The translations under genes and the position numbers were made by a program. From NCBI RefSeq assembly GCF_001649575.2, contig NC_051443.1, positions 6,315,569 through 6,379,568 of the forward strand: 64,000 bases of DNA. Reading direction: 5' to 3'. Source of the stretch: Kryptolebias marmoratus (Eukaryota > Chordata > Actinopteri > Cyprinodontiformes > Rivulidae). Shown here piece by piece: positions 12,453 through 24,628 of the stretch (within the stretch, counting starts at the first letter, position 1; each line of letters starts with the position of its first letter). The notes under the pieces are model-generated. The model searched no databases. It was not told where the DNA came from and saw nothing but the letters and a program-made list of their open reading frames with translations.

Positions 12453-12975
12453 GTACAAAATTACTCAAAAAGTTATGAAAGGATTTTCATGGAGCTGTCA
12501 GGAAACATCAAGCATGGTACAAGGAATACGTGATTAAATTTTGGTGGTGATCTATTCAAAGTTCAATGTCAAAGGTCAACATCACAGATCAGCACCTCCT
12601 CCAACTCTGCAACTGTATTACAGGAATGTTAAACTCCACAGCTGGACACCTCATGGGTCAAGGGCGATCACTGTTGATTTCAAGGTCATGAGGTCAAAGG
12701 TCAAAGTCACAGGTAACCCCTTTGTTAAAAACTTCTCTTTGCTCCTACATGTGACCCTTTTGTTACCTGTACCAAGGAAGTTCTGTTTTTGGTTGGTTTG
12801 TTTGTCTGTCTGTTAGCAAAGATCAGGTGAAAACTAATGAACAGATCTGGATGAAATTTTATGGAAATGTTGGTGTTGTTACAAAAAACAATCTTTTTTG
12901 GTGCTGATCCAGATAATGATCCAGCTTGCATGCTGTGGCCTTGGTGGAGGTTTGCACCTTCTGAGTGCTTCTGGT
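12365..12975 (+). repeat. Family B dispersed repeat, copy 2
   Basis: Same order of modules as 5436-6275, but with one instead of three 'cacagctgga' units and a longer (TGTC)n tract (about 12410-12452). It ends in GCACCTTCTGAGTGC then TTCTGG, so the terminal hairpin is preserved with one mismatch and the following tetranucleotide is CTGG instead of CTAG. Confidence 0.75.
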
Positions 12976-14084
12976 TAGAAGTACGATTTATCAGACAAAT
13001 TTTGATTTTAGGATGACATATGGAAATGGGCAAATGGTTATATATGAAGTGGTGCATCTCTTCTCTTTTTACAATAATCTTGCAGTGTGTCCCAAATAAA
13101 TAAAGTTACACGTTTAAAAAAATAATCTAATATGCCAAATGAAGCCAAGTCAGCAGTTACCAAATCATGATGGGAAGGAGCTTTGATCAGAGAGATGCTC
13201 AGATTTACTATGTCCCAGCAGCCACAGGAACTCAGTCCCCTCTGCTGACAGGCAGGAAAATGGCAACATGCAGATCTGTGAACCACATGTGCTCAAACTA
13301 GGTCCTGCACCCTCACTGCCTCATTTCACCTGAGTACAGAGTCACTGGAAAGGATGGGAGGATGAAGAGGAGACCGATGGAGTCTAAAAACCAATGAGAC
13401 TGGTGTGAAAATAACACGTAAAGCAATTTAGTTATTTATCTATCCTCTCTTCGTTTCAGGAAATAAAATGAGCAAGTTTCACTGTTTTTAAAGCCTTTAT
13501 CCTACATGGGTTGTAAAACTGTTTAACCGGAAGCTAATTTCCTTGCTTTCACAGCTCCAGCTCAATAAGAAACACTGTTGTGATGGAGGATCCCAGGGTA
13601 TTATTGTGTGATGTTTGATTTGGCTGCAGGAGCAGCAGTGCTGCTCGTGAATCATAAAAAAAAAATAAACAGCCTCCGAAGACCATCATGTGAGGAACGG
13701 ACACGGCTAAAGAAACAAATGTGGACTTTAAACAAATTCTGATGCTGTTTACTTAAGCTTCACATACAACAGAGTGTAATTAGTGACACGCTGCACATGT
13801 TTGGCACAACCCTCCAAATATTGTTAGAGTAAGACAAGGACATGCTGTATGCGGTTTGTCATTTGTTTGACTTCGGTTGCTTAATTTAAAATATTCAAGT
13901 GAAAAACAATAAAAGCTTCCAACACATGAATTTATGGAGAACACCTGACCAAACACATAAAAAGTCAGAGCTGATCTCTGGACTAAATGTTTTTATTTAG
14001 GAAAGTAAAACTGATTCGTCTGTGTAGATGTATGCCATTTTTTAAGAATATAATTGAAAGTCAAAGGGAAGATAAGGCTTTTGT
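12976..14084. other. Intergenic, no gene recognised
   Basis: Mixed-composition sequence without a supported exon, RNA gene or transposon end. Confidence 0.55.
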
Positions 14085-14525
14085 GTGAGTGCACGTGTTT
14101 CCTTATCTGTCTGTTAGCAAAATATCTCATGAACCACTGGACAGATTTTAATAAAACTCTCAGAAACTTATTATTGGAGGTACATCTACAACTGATTCAC
14201 ATTTGGAGTCAACCCAAATCATGATAGCTGCCACAGTCAACTGACTTTAGGAATCACATAAATGGCTATAACTCAGTTGGTTTTATAGATACTGAGCTAA
14301 AATTTGGTATGGTCGTAGTTGAGAGTCATCCCTAAGACATACTCCAAGAGTTAGCAGATGGCGCAAAACATTGCAATAGTGCATGAAATTACTCATAACA
14401 TTATTTTCAAGAATTGCCCAAAACACTATAACTCCATCATTTCTCACTGCAAAATGTTCTTAGTTTTTAAAACATTGGCATAAAAGGTGGCGGGTAATAT
14501 CCATTCCTCCAAGGAATGTTAGGCC
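14085..14525 (+). repeat. Family A dispersed repeat, copy 4
   Basis: The cleanest single-unit copy in plus orientation. It begins with TCTGTTAGCAAAATATCTCA and a 'gaaccactggacagatttta' block. It then has 'acaactgattcac', 'atgatagctgccacagtcaac', 'ggtatggtcgtagttgagag' and 'ggcataaaaggtggcggg'. It finishes in ATTCCTCCAAGGAAT, a short palindrome followed by GTTAGG. Confidence 0.8.
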
Positions 14526-15699
14526 TTCAGTGATGGATGAACACAACTTGTTTTGTGTAAATGTGATAGAAACAGATAACCTGGATGTTGCAGCCCTCCG
14601 ACTTGTGCCCACATTTATAAATACCAGCACTGGTTCCAGCTAAAGCAGATATTTTGTTGTTTGGAGACGACCGGTTGCATAGTGATGACTCTGAATGACT
14701 GTTTTCAGATGCTGTTAGTCTTAGTGTTCCCATGCAGGAATGAGGGTATGCGGGGGTGTAAAAGCCTCTCTTCGAGCTTGACGAGAGGGCAAAATGGAAG
14801 CATAAGTGAGGCACTCTAAATATTGGGATAAAATGTGTAAAGCCCCCCCCTCCTCTGCTAACCAGAATGATATGATGATGATTCAGTAAACTGAACTGAG
14901 CTGTCCGTTTCTGGGCCCGATCGAACGTGTTTAGCTTACATTAGCGATGGAACTGCACCGAAACTCAGCCTGTACGTTTAGCCTGTGTTAAAGGGATAGC
15001 TGGGTCATATTTGAAGTGACGTTCAGCCAAATAGTTATCAGCAGCTAGTACCTTATCGGCCATGACATCAGTCACAGAGCACAGAGTATGGAAAAAGGGC
15101 AAAAGTCTGCAAGTCTGGAGCGCCCCACTGGGCTGTGGGTTTGGATTCAGTTACCTGCCAGAGCAGAGCCACTTCTCACTTCAAACACATACTGGCCCAG
15201 AAACGGTGGGCTTTGGCCACCCCGAAGCACAGAGGCAGCTGAACCACCCCCCCAGCAGTTAGAGTTTTACTGTGATAGAGGCCCCTGAAAATGTTGTGAC
15301 AGGGCACAGGAAGTGCCAACTGCCCAGGGAGGAAGTATCAAATAAAACAACATCTTGAAAGTTGGAGGAGCTTTAACACTGGCAGTTCAGACAAAGGGAG
15401 ACTTTCAGCGGGACGTAGAGAGTTTACACAGTTTTATTTCGGAGAGTCAGCACGTTTTTTTTTTACACACCAGGTGTGCGTTTGTATTCATCAAAACTGT
15501 GGAGGAGAAAGAAGAAACAGAGAACAGTTTTGTAAACACTTGACACAGGTACTGCTTTGCCCCAAAGGATGACAAATCAAACTGGCTGCAGACCACCGTG
15601 AAGTGTTCATGGAAGTATACCCTGTACTGAAATACTGCTCTTTGCTTGTTTCAAACTTTTCAAACAATTATGTTACGTGGCATTACCTTGTCATGACTC
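14526..15699. other. Intergenic, no gene recognised
   Basis: Moderate-GC unique-looking sequence. Short open frames at 15062-15288 overlap in two frames and show no recognisable domain. Confidence 0.55.
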
Positions 15700-16590
15700 G
15701 GTGAAAAAGGCCAACATGTAATGTGCAGACAATATGCATTCTTAGAATGACTGCATATTGTCGGCAATATCTGTAAATTTGACTAAGTTATGGCCATTTT
15801 TGTGTTTCCTAAAATAAGTTGGCTGTAACAACCATCTTGAATTGGGTAGACTTCAAAAGTTAATCATTTGTTGATGTATATTCACTCATTTTTCCTGAGT
15901 TTTAAAATTTGTCCATTGGTTTATGACATATTTTTGCTAACAAACAGACAATGTTGACTCTACTAGTTGATGGCAAGATTTTAGACAAAGATCTTGTGGT
16001 ATTAGTCAGATTATAATTTGGAGATGACTCCCATTTACAACCACACCAAATTTTATCTCAATATGTATAAATTTGACTGAACTATAGACATTTTGTGTTT
16101 TGTGCATTCAGTTGGCTGTGGCGGCCATCTTCAATTGGGTTGACTCCAAACACAAATAAGTTGTAGATATACATCCACTGATTATTTTCTGGTTGTTTAT
16201 TTAAAATCTGTCTTCTGGTTCATGAGATATTTTGCTAACAGACAGACATAGCTGGCTCAAATAGTTGTTTGCAAAGTTTTAAAGAAAAAGCTTGTGCGAT
16301 CAAGTAATACTCAGAGAACAAGTTAGGGATGACTCTCAGCTATCACCACACCCAATTTTAGCTCAATATCTGGTAAACTGACATAGTTATAGCCTTTTTT
16401 GGGGTTTCCAAAAGTAAGTTAGTTGTGGCAACCATCTTAAACTGGGTTGTCTCCAAAAGTTAATTAGTCATAGACATATATCCACTAATTAGTTTTTGCA
16501 AGTTTTATTAAAATTCATCCAGTGGGTCAAGAGATATTTTGCTAACAGACACACACAAACAGGCAAAACCATTTATCCGTCTTTTTCTTT
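15700..16590 (-). repeat. Family A dispersed repeat, copy 5 (three tandem units)
   Basis: Three head-to-tail units in minus orientation. The TTTGCTAAC motif recurs at about 15933, 16231 and 16538, a spacing of 298 and 307 bases. Each unit repeats the 'catgagatat', 'gttgtagatatacatccac' and 'gtggcggccatcttcaattg' blocks. The units differ from each other about as much as from other copies, so the tandem structure is old. Confidence 0.8.
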
Positions 16591-17679
16591 TCGGTGGCAA
16601 TATGCACACTTGAGACACTCTTGACATTTTTCGCTCCCTCTGACAAAGTGGAAACAGAAAATCAGACTCCCAACATGTTGTGGGGAAAATTGCTTTTATC
16701 CTTTATGTGGTGCAGATTTTGTCAGGAGAGTTCCAGCTCTTGTGTACTGGAAGGTCTGGATTTAATTGTGGGCTGAAGTGTAGCTTGTCCGTCAGACACC
16801 GAGACAGAACCTCCAGAAGCCCGAAAGGGGACACGGTGACACAGAAGGAGTCGCGGGGGGCAACGCGAGTGAGTGGGCCACACGGGTGGCTTCCAGTGGG
16901 GACGTTTCTGTTGGAGAGGAACCGCTCACATCATATACAACATGTAGATGGAAAACTCTGCAGTGCGCACATGTCTCTGTGTCTGCTGAATAGTTGGTTC
17001 AAACATAGGTCGTCGTTTTTAAAGAACGGGTTGATAACTTTTTGTCAGGCGTTTACTGACTTCCTCTCAGAATCTGAAACCTCCTAGAGAGTTTGCTTTA
17101 TGCCCTTGATGCTAATCCAGCAGTCTTAAAAAGACTTAGTTAGCAGTTCCACTGTATACAAGGAACCCAGACCATTTTGTTAGTACCAAAAACAAAAACT
17201 AAACATATAAGGAAAATGATTACAAAGGGCACTGTTAATAAAGCCGCTTCTGTATTTTCCTGGAATAACTCATACAGTCATATAGACCGGGATAAAACCT
17301 GGTTACTGGCCAAAATAAGGTCTGAGAGGTCTCATTAAAATTATTACATAGATGTTATCCTGTTAATTCAGTCATTGCAAATTACAGTCCAAATGTCAAC
17401 CCCCTCTCCTCCATTTGTCATCTTGTGTTTGAAACTTCAGCTCATGTTTTTTTTTTCCGGTAATGTACCTTTAGTCCAATATTTTGGTGTGACCCTAATC
17501 TATTTTGATCAGAAAATTAGGTGTGCAGTGTGCACGTTCAACTTAAAAGTGAAATGTTTTACTTGGACTGATCAATGCCTGTTAAAAAAGATGCTATTTG
17601 CTTTCCAGAGTTTTTGTTAGTTAGTTTGTTATTTCTGTATATTTTTTCGCTGTCTAATTCCATATACTTAGCACCGCTT
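16591..17679. other. Intergenic, no gene recognised
   Basis: An open frame at 16680-17087 (135 codons) has no recognisable domain, signal peptide or splice context, and I do not call it a gene. No RNA gene or transposon end seen. Confidence 0.5.
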
Positions 17680-18880
17680 TAGCCAGTCATACAGCGAAAC
17701 GTCCAGCTCATTCAGGAGATGTGCCATGATGTGGGGTGAAGGAGGCGAACCCAGTATGCAGACTCATCATTAATCTATTAAATTAAGAGATAACCAAAAA
17801 CGAAGAGCTGACAGGGAAGCAAACAAAACCTAAACTAAACAGGAACAAAATGACCAGGACACAAGGGGCGTTGAGAAGCAACAACAACCAGGAAGACAGC
17901 ACATCGGGGAGGCAAGAATACAACAATGAACTAGCAAGAAAGTGGAGAAAGTGACTGGGTTTTATAGACAGGATAATGATGGAAAATGGGCACAGGTGAG
18001 TGATTACAATTGTAGGCAGGTGGAGATGGGCGTGACAGGAAAACCAGAGACTGACTGAGGAGGAATGAATGTAGCAGAACACAGACATGAGGAACAAGAA
18101 CTGAACTAAGACCAGGATAAACACAGGAACCAAATAAGACAAGAAACAAAACAATCAAAATACAGAAAACACAATATGAACCCAATCCCTGACAAGATGG
18201 GTGCTAGGACTTTTGGTTTTTGTAACTTTTACGTCTCAAAATATTTCACTTTCTTTACAGATATTTGCACATTGGGACCTTTTCAGTCTGTTCAAAATTA
18301 TTGTTTGTTTTGAAATCTGTTTCAGCATATTTACTTTATTTATTTATTTGTCTTTTTATTAGCTATAGTCTTGCTATTGTTAGCTTTTAGCTAGTGTTTG
18401 GCATTTTTTGGCTTTTAGCTACCATTCTGCTACTTTAGACTTTCGCTACTTTTACTTTTTAGCTATTTTTTTTTGCCATTGTTAGTTTTGAGATAGTCGT
18501 TTCTTACTTTAATGTTGAGCTAGCCTTTTGCTACTTCTACAAAGGTTTTTGTCACTTTTATTTTTATTTAACCCTTTTTTTCTTTTAGCTGGCCTTTTGC
18601 TAATCTTTGCTTGTAGCTAACATTCGCTACTTTTAGCATTTAGCTAGGCTTTTACTACTTTCAGCCTTTAGCTAGGGTGTTACTACTTTTAGCTATTAGC
18701 TGTTTTTTATGTTACATTAGTATTTAGCTGGCCTTTAACTAGCATTCTGCTTCTTTTGACTTTTAGCCAGTGTTCTGCTTCTTTTAGTTTTTACTAGTCA
18801 GTTGTAGCTTCTTTAGTATTTGGCAGTAGTCGCTCAGCACTCGTAATCCGTTTTCACAAAGTATGCAATTTCTCTTTATT
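17680..18880 (+). repeat. Minisatellite-bearing dispersed repeat, copy 3, split by an LTR
   Basis: The left shoulder 'aaacgtccag...aggagatg' and the sequence right of the LTR ('agatgggtgctagg') together reconstruct the shoulder seen intact at 9225. The minisatellite core lies at about 18340-18790 and the right shoulder contains 'ttctgcttctttta' and 'cgctcagcactc'. The interruption is the solo LTR at 17722-18194. Confidence 0.7.
17722..18194. mobile_element. Solo LTR, 473 bp, with 5-bp target duplication
   Basis: The segment starts TGCCATGATG and ends CCCTGACA, giving the TG...CA ends of an LTR. It is flanked by the direct repeat AGATG (17717-17721 and 18195-18199). It contains no coding region and no second LTR, so it is a solo LTR from recombination of a full retroelement. 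The interior resembles a purine-rich 'aacacaggaa' type repeat common in fish LTRs. Orientation and superfamily cannot be decided from the sequence alone. Confidence 0.75.
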
Positions 18881-20334
18881 TTATTGACTAAGTTTCACAT
18901 GCGTGTGTTTAAATGTACCAAACAGAAAGCCGGCCTTGTGTGAACTGTTTGTTGGTACTCAGTAAAGCTTTGTTCCAACTCTAAAGCTTTGGAAATCGAA
19001 GGTTTAAGTGACGTGGATGAGCTGTAATGTCTCTTTTTTTTCATCTTGTGTGCTGTATTATTGACCACAGGTATTAATATTGGGGAGGTTTTCCAGGTTG
19101 TAAATTGTTTTTGTTAAAAAAAAAAAAAACAGAAATGCCTGGCAGTGGATGTTTAGAGGCTGGTTCTGCTCTGGAGAAACCCTTTAGCTCTGCCTTGTGT
19201 CAAGCTGCAGCTCTGGGTTTGGGTTACCTGCGGGCGTCACGATGATGAACGGGCTGCTGGGGCCTGATGAAGTGTTTATGACCGAGAGGCGTTGTTGCAT
19301 GTAACTAATCAGGGCCTGAAGCTGTGGTTCTGGGGGCAGACCTTTCCTGAATGGTGATGCAAAAGATGCTAAATGATGTTTGGGATGCAAACAGTCAGCG
19401 GATGTAGCTGTGACTCAGGGGCTCTTTGGAGTGGCCAACGACTGGGGACCTTCCTGGGCCCTTTTTTTTTTTGGTTCTATTTATTGTTGTAACCTAAGTA
19501 GGAGATGTCTAGCTAACCTCTGTACTTTGTTTCAAGTGGACAGAATAATAAATCCAGCCGTAACAAATGGCTTGTTTCAAGCCGCCTGTTATTTTATCAT
19601 CACCGTTCTGCACAAGCGTGATGGATAAGCTATGAGCTCGGGTTGTTTGTGTGAGAGGATAGCATGCCAAAGCAAACACGTGCTGGGCTAAAAAAAATAA
19701 AATAAAATAATAATTTAAAAAAAGGATGAAGTGAAAAATGCGGTGAGAGGCAGCAACATAATTCTGGCAGCAGATCTTGGTTCGGAGGGTTCAGTCCGAG
19801 GTGAGACGGTGAGATGGAGAATAAATAAAAACACCCCTGAAAGTCTTTGGCCTTAAATAAATTATGTGCAAGGAGGCGGGAGCATCACAAGGTGCTGAAA
19901 GCTCCGAGGGAGGCGGGCCAAGGCCAGCACCGTGGCCGGGGCCAGGACCTGGAACTGGACTGGGTCAAACAGAACTCCACGAGTCTGAGTGACTGTGTCT
20001 ATACGGGCTCATCATCATCATCATCATCATCATCATTAAAAAACAAAGTAAAAGCAGAGCTTTACTCAGCAGGTCCCTGCAGTTTTGAGGAGCCTCTAGG
20101 GGTAGCGTTGACGGCTGGGGTGTGAGTGTGTGTGCGTGTGTGTGTGNNNNNNNNGGGGGGGGGGACTGGAAGGGTTTCTTTAGTTTCTTTTAGTTCTCAA
20201 AGTTTTTCAGGGCGAGGAGAGACTGTTCCACACACTAAATGCCAGATGAAAAGACTCTGCACCTCCCTGGGTGGCATTCGGCTTTTTTTTTTATCACCAA
20301 AAAGCAAAGGCAGACAGAGATTGTTTTGCCCCTG
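18881..20334. other. Intergenic, no gene recognised
   Basis: Contains an (ATC)n tract at about 20011-20036 and a GT-rich stretch ending in an 8-base gap (20147-20154). No supported exon. Confidence 0.55.
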
Positions 20335-20875
20335 TATGTGTGTGCCGGTCTGTTAGCAAAATATCTCATGAACCACTGGACAGATTTGAATGAAATCTGC
20401 AGAAAGTAATCATCTGATGCTCATCTACAAGTGATTAACTTTTAGAGTCAAAGCAATTCAAGGTGGCTGCCACAGCCAACTGACCTTAGAAAACACAAAA
20501 ATGACTGTAAGTTGGTCGAATTGACAAATATTGAGCTCAAATTTGAGCTCAATACACACACACACACACTCCCCACAACACATATGGAAAGTGCTGTGCC
20601 ACATATAAACTTTAGAATTAACTGTTGCACCGAACCCTGAATTTAATGAAACTCACAGAGTAATCATTGGCTGTACAACTGATTTACTTTTGGAGTCGAC
20701 ACAATTCAAGATGGCCGCCAAATCCAAATGACCTTTAGCCAACACAAAAACAGCTCCAGTTCAGTGAATTGTACAGATATTGAGCTAAAATCTGGAGTGG
20801 TAGTAGCTGAGAGTCATTCACAACAGACTCAAAGTGTGGGATGTTGCCTATAAGGTTAGTTTTAGGGTTTGACCA
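20335..20875 (+). repeat. Family A dispersed repeat, copy 6 (two units)
   Basis: Plus orientation. The first unit runs from 'tgttagcaaaatatctcat' (about 20351) to about 20570, where a short CA run interrupts it. The second unit lacks its first 40-50 bases, starting at 'aatttaatgaaactcacag', and runs to 'gtagctgagagtcattcac'. Confidence 0.75.
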
Positions 20876-23027
20876 AAAGATCTGTAACTTTTTACAATAA
20901 TTTTATTCCTTTTATACCCAATATTTTTCCCCAGTTTCCCTCATTTTGACTTAAAGCCAACATTTTACACAGAAGGTAGGTTTAAGCCAAGCTAAACAGC
21001 AACAATCCAAGGTAGAATATGTATATATAAGAAAAGGAAATTTTTTAATTATCAGTGATTTATAGGATTTTTCTTTTTTTTCTTTGTTGTTTTGTTTAAA
21101 CATTAGACCAAAATATGTAGGAAAAATATATTTAAAAAAATAACCAAATATGAAAAATAATAAGTTGACTTCATTAACATATTATTTGTTTCATTTTTTG
21201 ACCCTATTGGCGTTTTCTATATTTCTAAACCTTTGAAAGTTTCAGTCCTAAAAAAGTAGATTGAAAAAAAAAAAAGAAAACCTCAAGCAATAGCTTGAGT
21301 TTTTTTTTATATTTACTCATTTTAAGAGTAAAATGTATTCAAATTAATTTATTAATAATAATAAATACCTTTCATGAATAAAGAAATTCATACTAATTTA
21401 AATGACAGTATTTATATTTTCGGGATGAAGAATGTTGTTTGTAATACTGGTGATTTGTTTGACTGTTGTAATTTTACTTCTTGATTATTTTTTGTAAAAC
21501 AAAGTTTGTCTCGTTTAACTCAGGAACACAGAGGTGTAAATGAATTTAAAACCAGACCTGAAATAAATAAGGTTTTTAAGAAGGGTTTGGAAACATGGAG
21601 CATTATTTCTAACTAATGGGGTCATTAACCTGTTCTTTTACACATCAGGTCATTTTTTGAAGTTTGTTCATGTTTGGTCAATGAAACATTCCGTCCATAT
21701 ATATATATATGGTCTGAGTGTTGGTTATCCCCCCTCTCCCGGTGACCTTTGACCCTGCAGGGTAAACTGCTAACGGAGCTTCAGTCATGCTCGGGGAAGC
21801 TGATGTCCCCATGACCCGTGACGTGTTTTTAACCCACAAGGCGACTTTACCTTCAATATTACTATAATTTACGATCAAGTTATTTATTTATTTAGTTTAG
21901 TTTTTCTTGGAATTTTGGGCTGTAGTGTTTGACAGGTCTGTTAATTATTTATATGGACCACAATAATTAAAAACATAAAAATAATAAAGGAAAGGATAAA
22001 AAAACGGAAGTAATTTTAATTTATTAATTTTATTCTCTGAACAATTCAGTTTACAACAACCGAAATGCATTCGTGTTATATTTATACCTTTAATAAACCA
22101 TCAAATATAAAAGAAAAAAATAGCAAACTATCTGAACATAAACTTGTATTTAATGTGAATATTGTTAGATGTGAGCGGGTGCGTTGCGTCTTTTTTTAGC
22201 CTGTTTTGAGATTTTAATAGCGTTTCTTTTTAATAAAACAAAACTCCCAGGGGTCAGCTGGAAGCCGTTACCCAAATACACTCAGATAATATTTTTTTTT
22301 ACCATTCACAAACTGTAGCATAGAAACACAAAAGACCAGAGGCGAGGAGACAGAACTGCAGGTATTGTTTGGTTAAGTAAAAATTTGGCGTTTAAAAGGA
22401 TTTCTTTTACGTTTGCCAGATTTTCCTTTCTGAAATGACCAACCTGGGTTCACATGAACGCGCCGTTTAACAGCCTCTGTCCAAGAATGTTCTAACATGG
22501 AGAACAACAGAGACAACCTGCCTCCAAATCCCGTCCAACACACGTTAAATATGTCAGAACCGGAACACAAATGCACCAGAGGCGCCATGATAATACTCAC
22601 ATGTAAGGCGTAAAAACTGTTTTTTTAGACAAATGCATAAAAACTGAAGGGCTGAATTACAGCTCCTCTAAATGTAAATAATATCATTTACACAGAAAAC
22701 TCATAGAATATAAAAAAATTAAAATTTGTTTTATTATTTTTCCTGTTTGTATCAGTAGCCTGCTTCTCTCAGATCAGTGTGTGTGTGTGTGTGTGTGTGT
22801 GACCGTCTCTCATTGCGTGTTACATCATCACGCAATAGCTGTCCTCTCGTGGCCTACTGAACCAGCTCTAAGTGCTGCGCCAATTTAGCCATCATCATTT
22901 ACGCACGTTTGTTTGGCTCGGAGGAGGCGCGCACGCGCAGGCGCACACGGCCTGTCACGGAAACGCTCGGGCCGTGCAGGAGGAAGGAAACAAAAACAAA
23001 AGCAACAAAAAACTGGAGGGCTGATAA

Positions 23028-23059
<32 letters not shown>

Positions 23060-24628
23060 AAAAACAGAAGCCAGCAACACGTGAGCGCAGTCTAAAGATG
23101 TCTATAAAGATTTGGGAAAGGGATCTTTACGCGTCGGATTGGGTGGAAATTATTTGTTTATGTGTGTGTAAATACGCGATTTTAAAAACAGGCTGTTACG
23201 TGTTTAAAAAAAAACAAGTCCAAATAAAAATCAGCAAAGAGTGAAACCTGTGGACTGAGGGGACTTTGAGTAGCACAAACATTTTTTATTTTCTCTGCGT
23301 CAAACAGGAGCAGATGATCAAATATGNCAAGAGCCACCTAACTGTCCACATCAGCAGCCCTCTGTCTCGCCAGGCTGTCCGCGCGCACCGCAATTAACGA
23401 GGATGAGTGTGAGAGAGGTCAGAGGCGCACGCAAGAGCCCGTGTGCGCCGTGTTCCCAAACACGCACGATTAGAATAATACATTAGATAATATCTGTGGC
23501 CTTTTACGCACACACACACACACACACGCACGCACAGCTGCAGCGTAAAGTTTGGAGCCATTTCCGCACCAAAAACTAATCAATTTAATTTATTCCCAAA
23601 CCAATTTCCTTCTTCTTAATCTTTTTTTAAATGAAATTTATTCTTGTTGTGTAAAAAAAAATCAGACTTTCAGTTACACAAAATTTGCCAAAAACGTACA
23701 ATGTTTTATTACTTCAAATCAACACACTGCATATAATTATAAGTGTTTTTCTGTGTTTGTTTTAATACAAAGGTCAAATCAAAGCCTTCGGAGTTCTGAT
23801 TTGCTTATAGAAAATGTGTTTGACACAAATATTTCTTCTATAAAAAACAGAAACAAAAAAAAACCCCACGTGATTGTTTATTTACTTATAACCTGTTCAT
23901 TAAGTCCTGAGAGGCCCTAAACAGTGACTGAAACTATAAGACAAAGAAAAGTTTGTGGTTTCTGCGTCTCCGCGAAGAAAAAAACAACAACAACAACAAC
24001 ACAGGAGGATATTATAAATAGAAACGTTCAGGCACAGGTCGGGTGTTTTTCTGTCCATCATTCAGCTGCGTGTTGTTAAAGGTACTCATTGCAAGAAAAG
24101 AAATAAAATTAAACATTAAAAAAGAGTGAATTCGGAGCTATAGCAAACGGTGCAGCTGGAAAGAGTTCGCTTCAAATAACCCTTCAGACATATTGATATA
24201 ACATCTTGAAATGTGGGCCTGCGCTCAACATAAACAAAGGCTGAAAACCAAGCGGAAGCTCCTCAGCACAGGTTAACTCAACAAATCTGACCGTAGCTAT
24301 GTAATAATACCCCGAAACTGGAGTTTCTTTCTAAATGTCTCTGTTGTTGGACTATTTTCAGTCCCTTCTGCTGCTTTCGGAGGTAAACAAAATCGTAGAA
24401 GTTCACACATTTTGAATTTAAGGACACATTAACCTAATTATATGAACAAAATGTGTTGTGTTTCCTACTTTATGGTGTTTTAATATTAATATTTTGACAG
24501 CTCTTCGTGATTTTGCACCGAGTACCTTTAAGGGAACAAACAAAAAGAATCCTACCTTAAAGAGGAGCGCGTTTTGTTTTTGTTTTGTGTGTTTTTTTGC
24601 TGCTGATTTTGTTTCTAAGGTCACGCGT
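20876..24628. other. AT-rich intergenic region downstream of foxd1
   Basis: No coding exon is supported. It holds simple repeats: AT near 21700, GT at 22780-22801, (GAAA)n at about 23030-23060 and CA near 23510-23527. It also has a CpG-containing stretch at 22900-23470 and a short inverted repeat at 22812-22836. The 3' UTR of foxd1 must lie in its upper end; no single polyadenylation signal can be chosen with confidence. Confidence 0.5.

Noticed and set aside
15700..16590. Regularly spaced repeats as a CRISPR-like array
   Set aside because: The genome is vertebrate, the units are about 300 bases and diverged throughout, and there are no unique spacers.
16680..17087. 135-codon open frame
   Set aside because: No domain, no splice context and no neighbouring promoter; its length is plausible by chance.
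17783..18185. Overlapping hydrophobic minus-strand frames (123 and 84 codons)
   Set aside because: They lie inside the solo LTR and come from its purine-rich strand; no recognisable protein.
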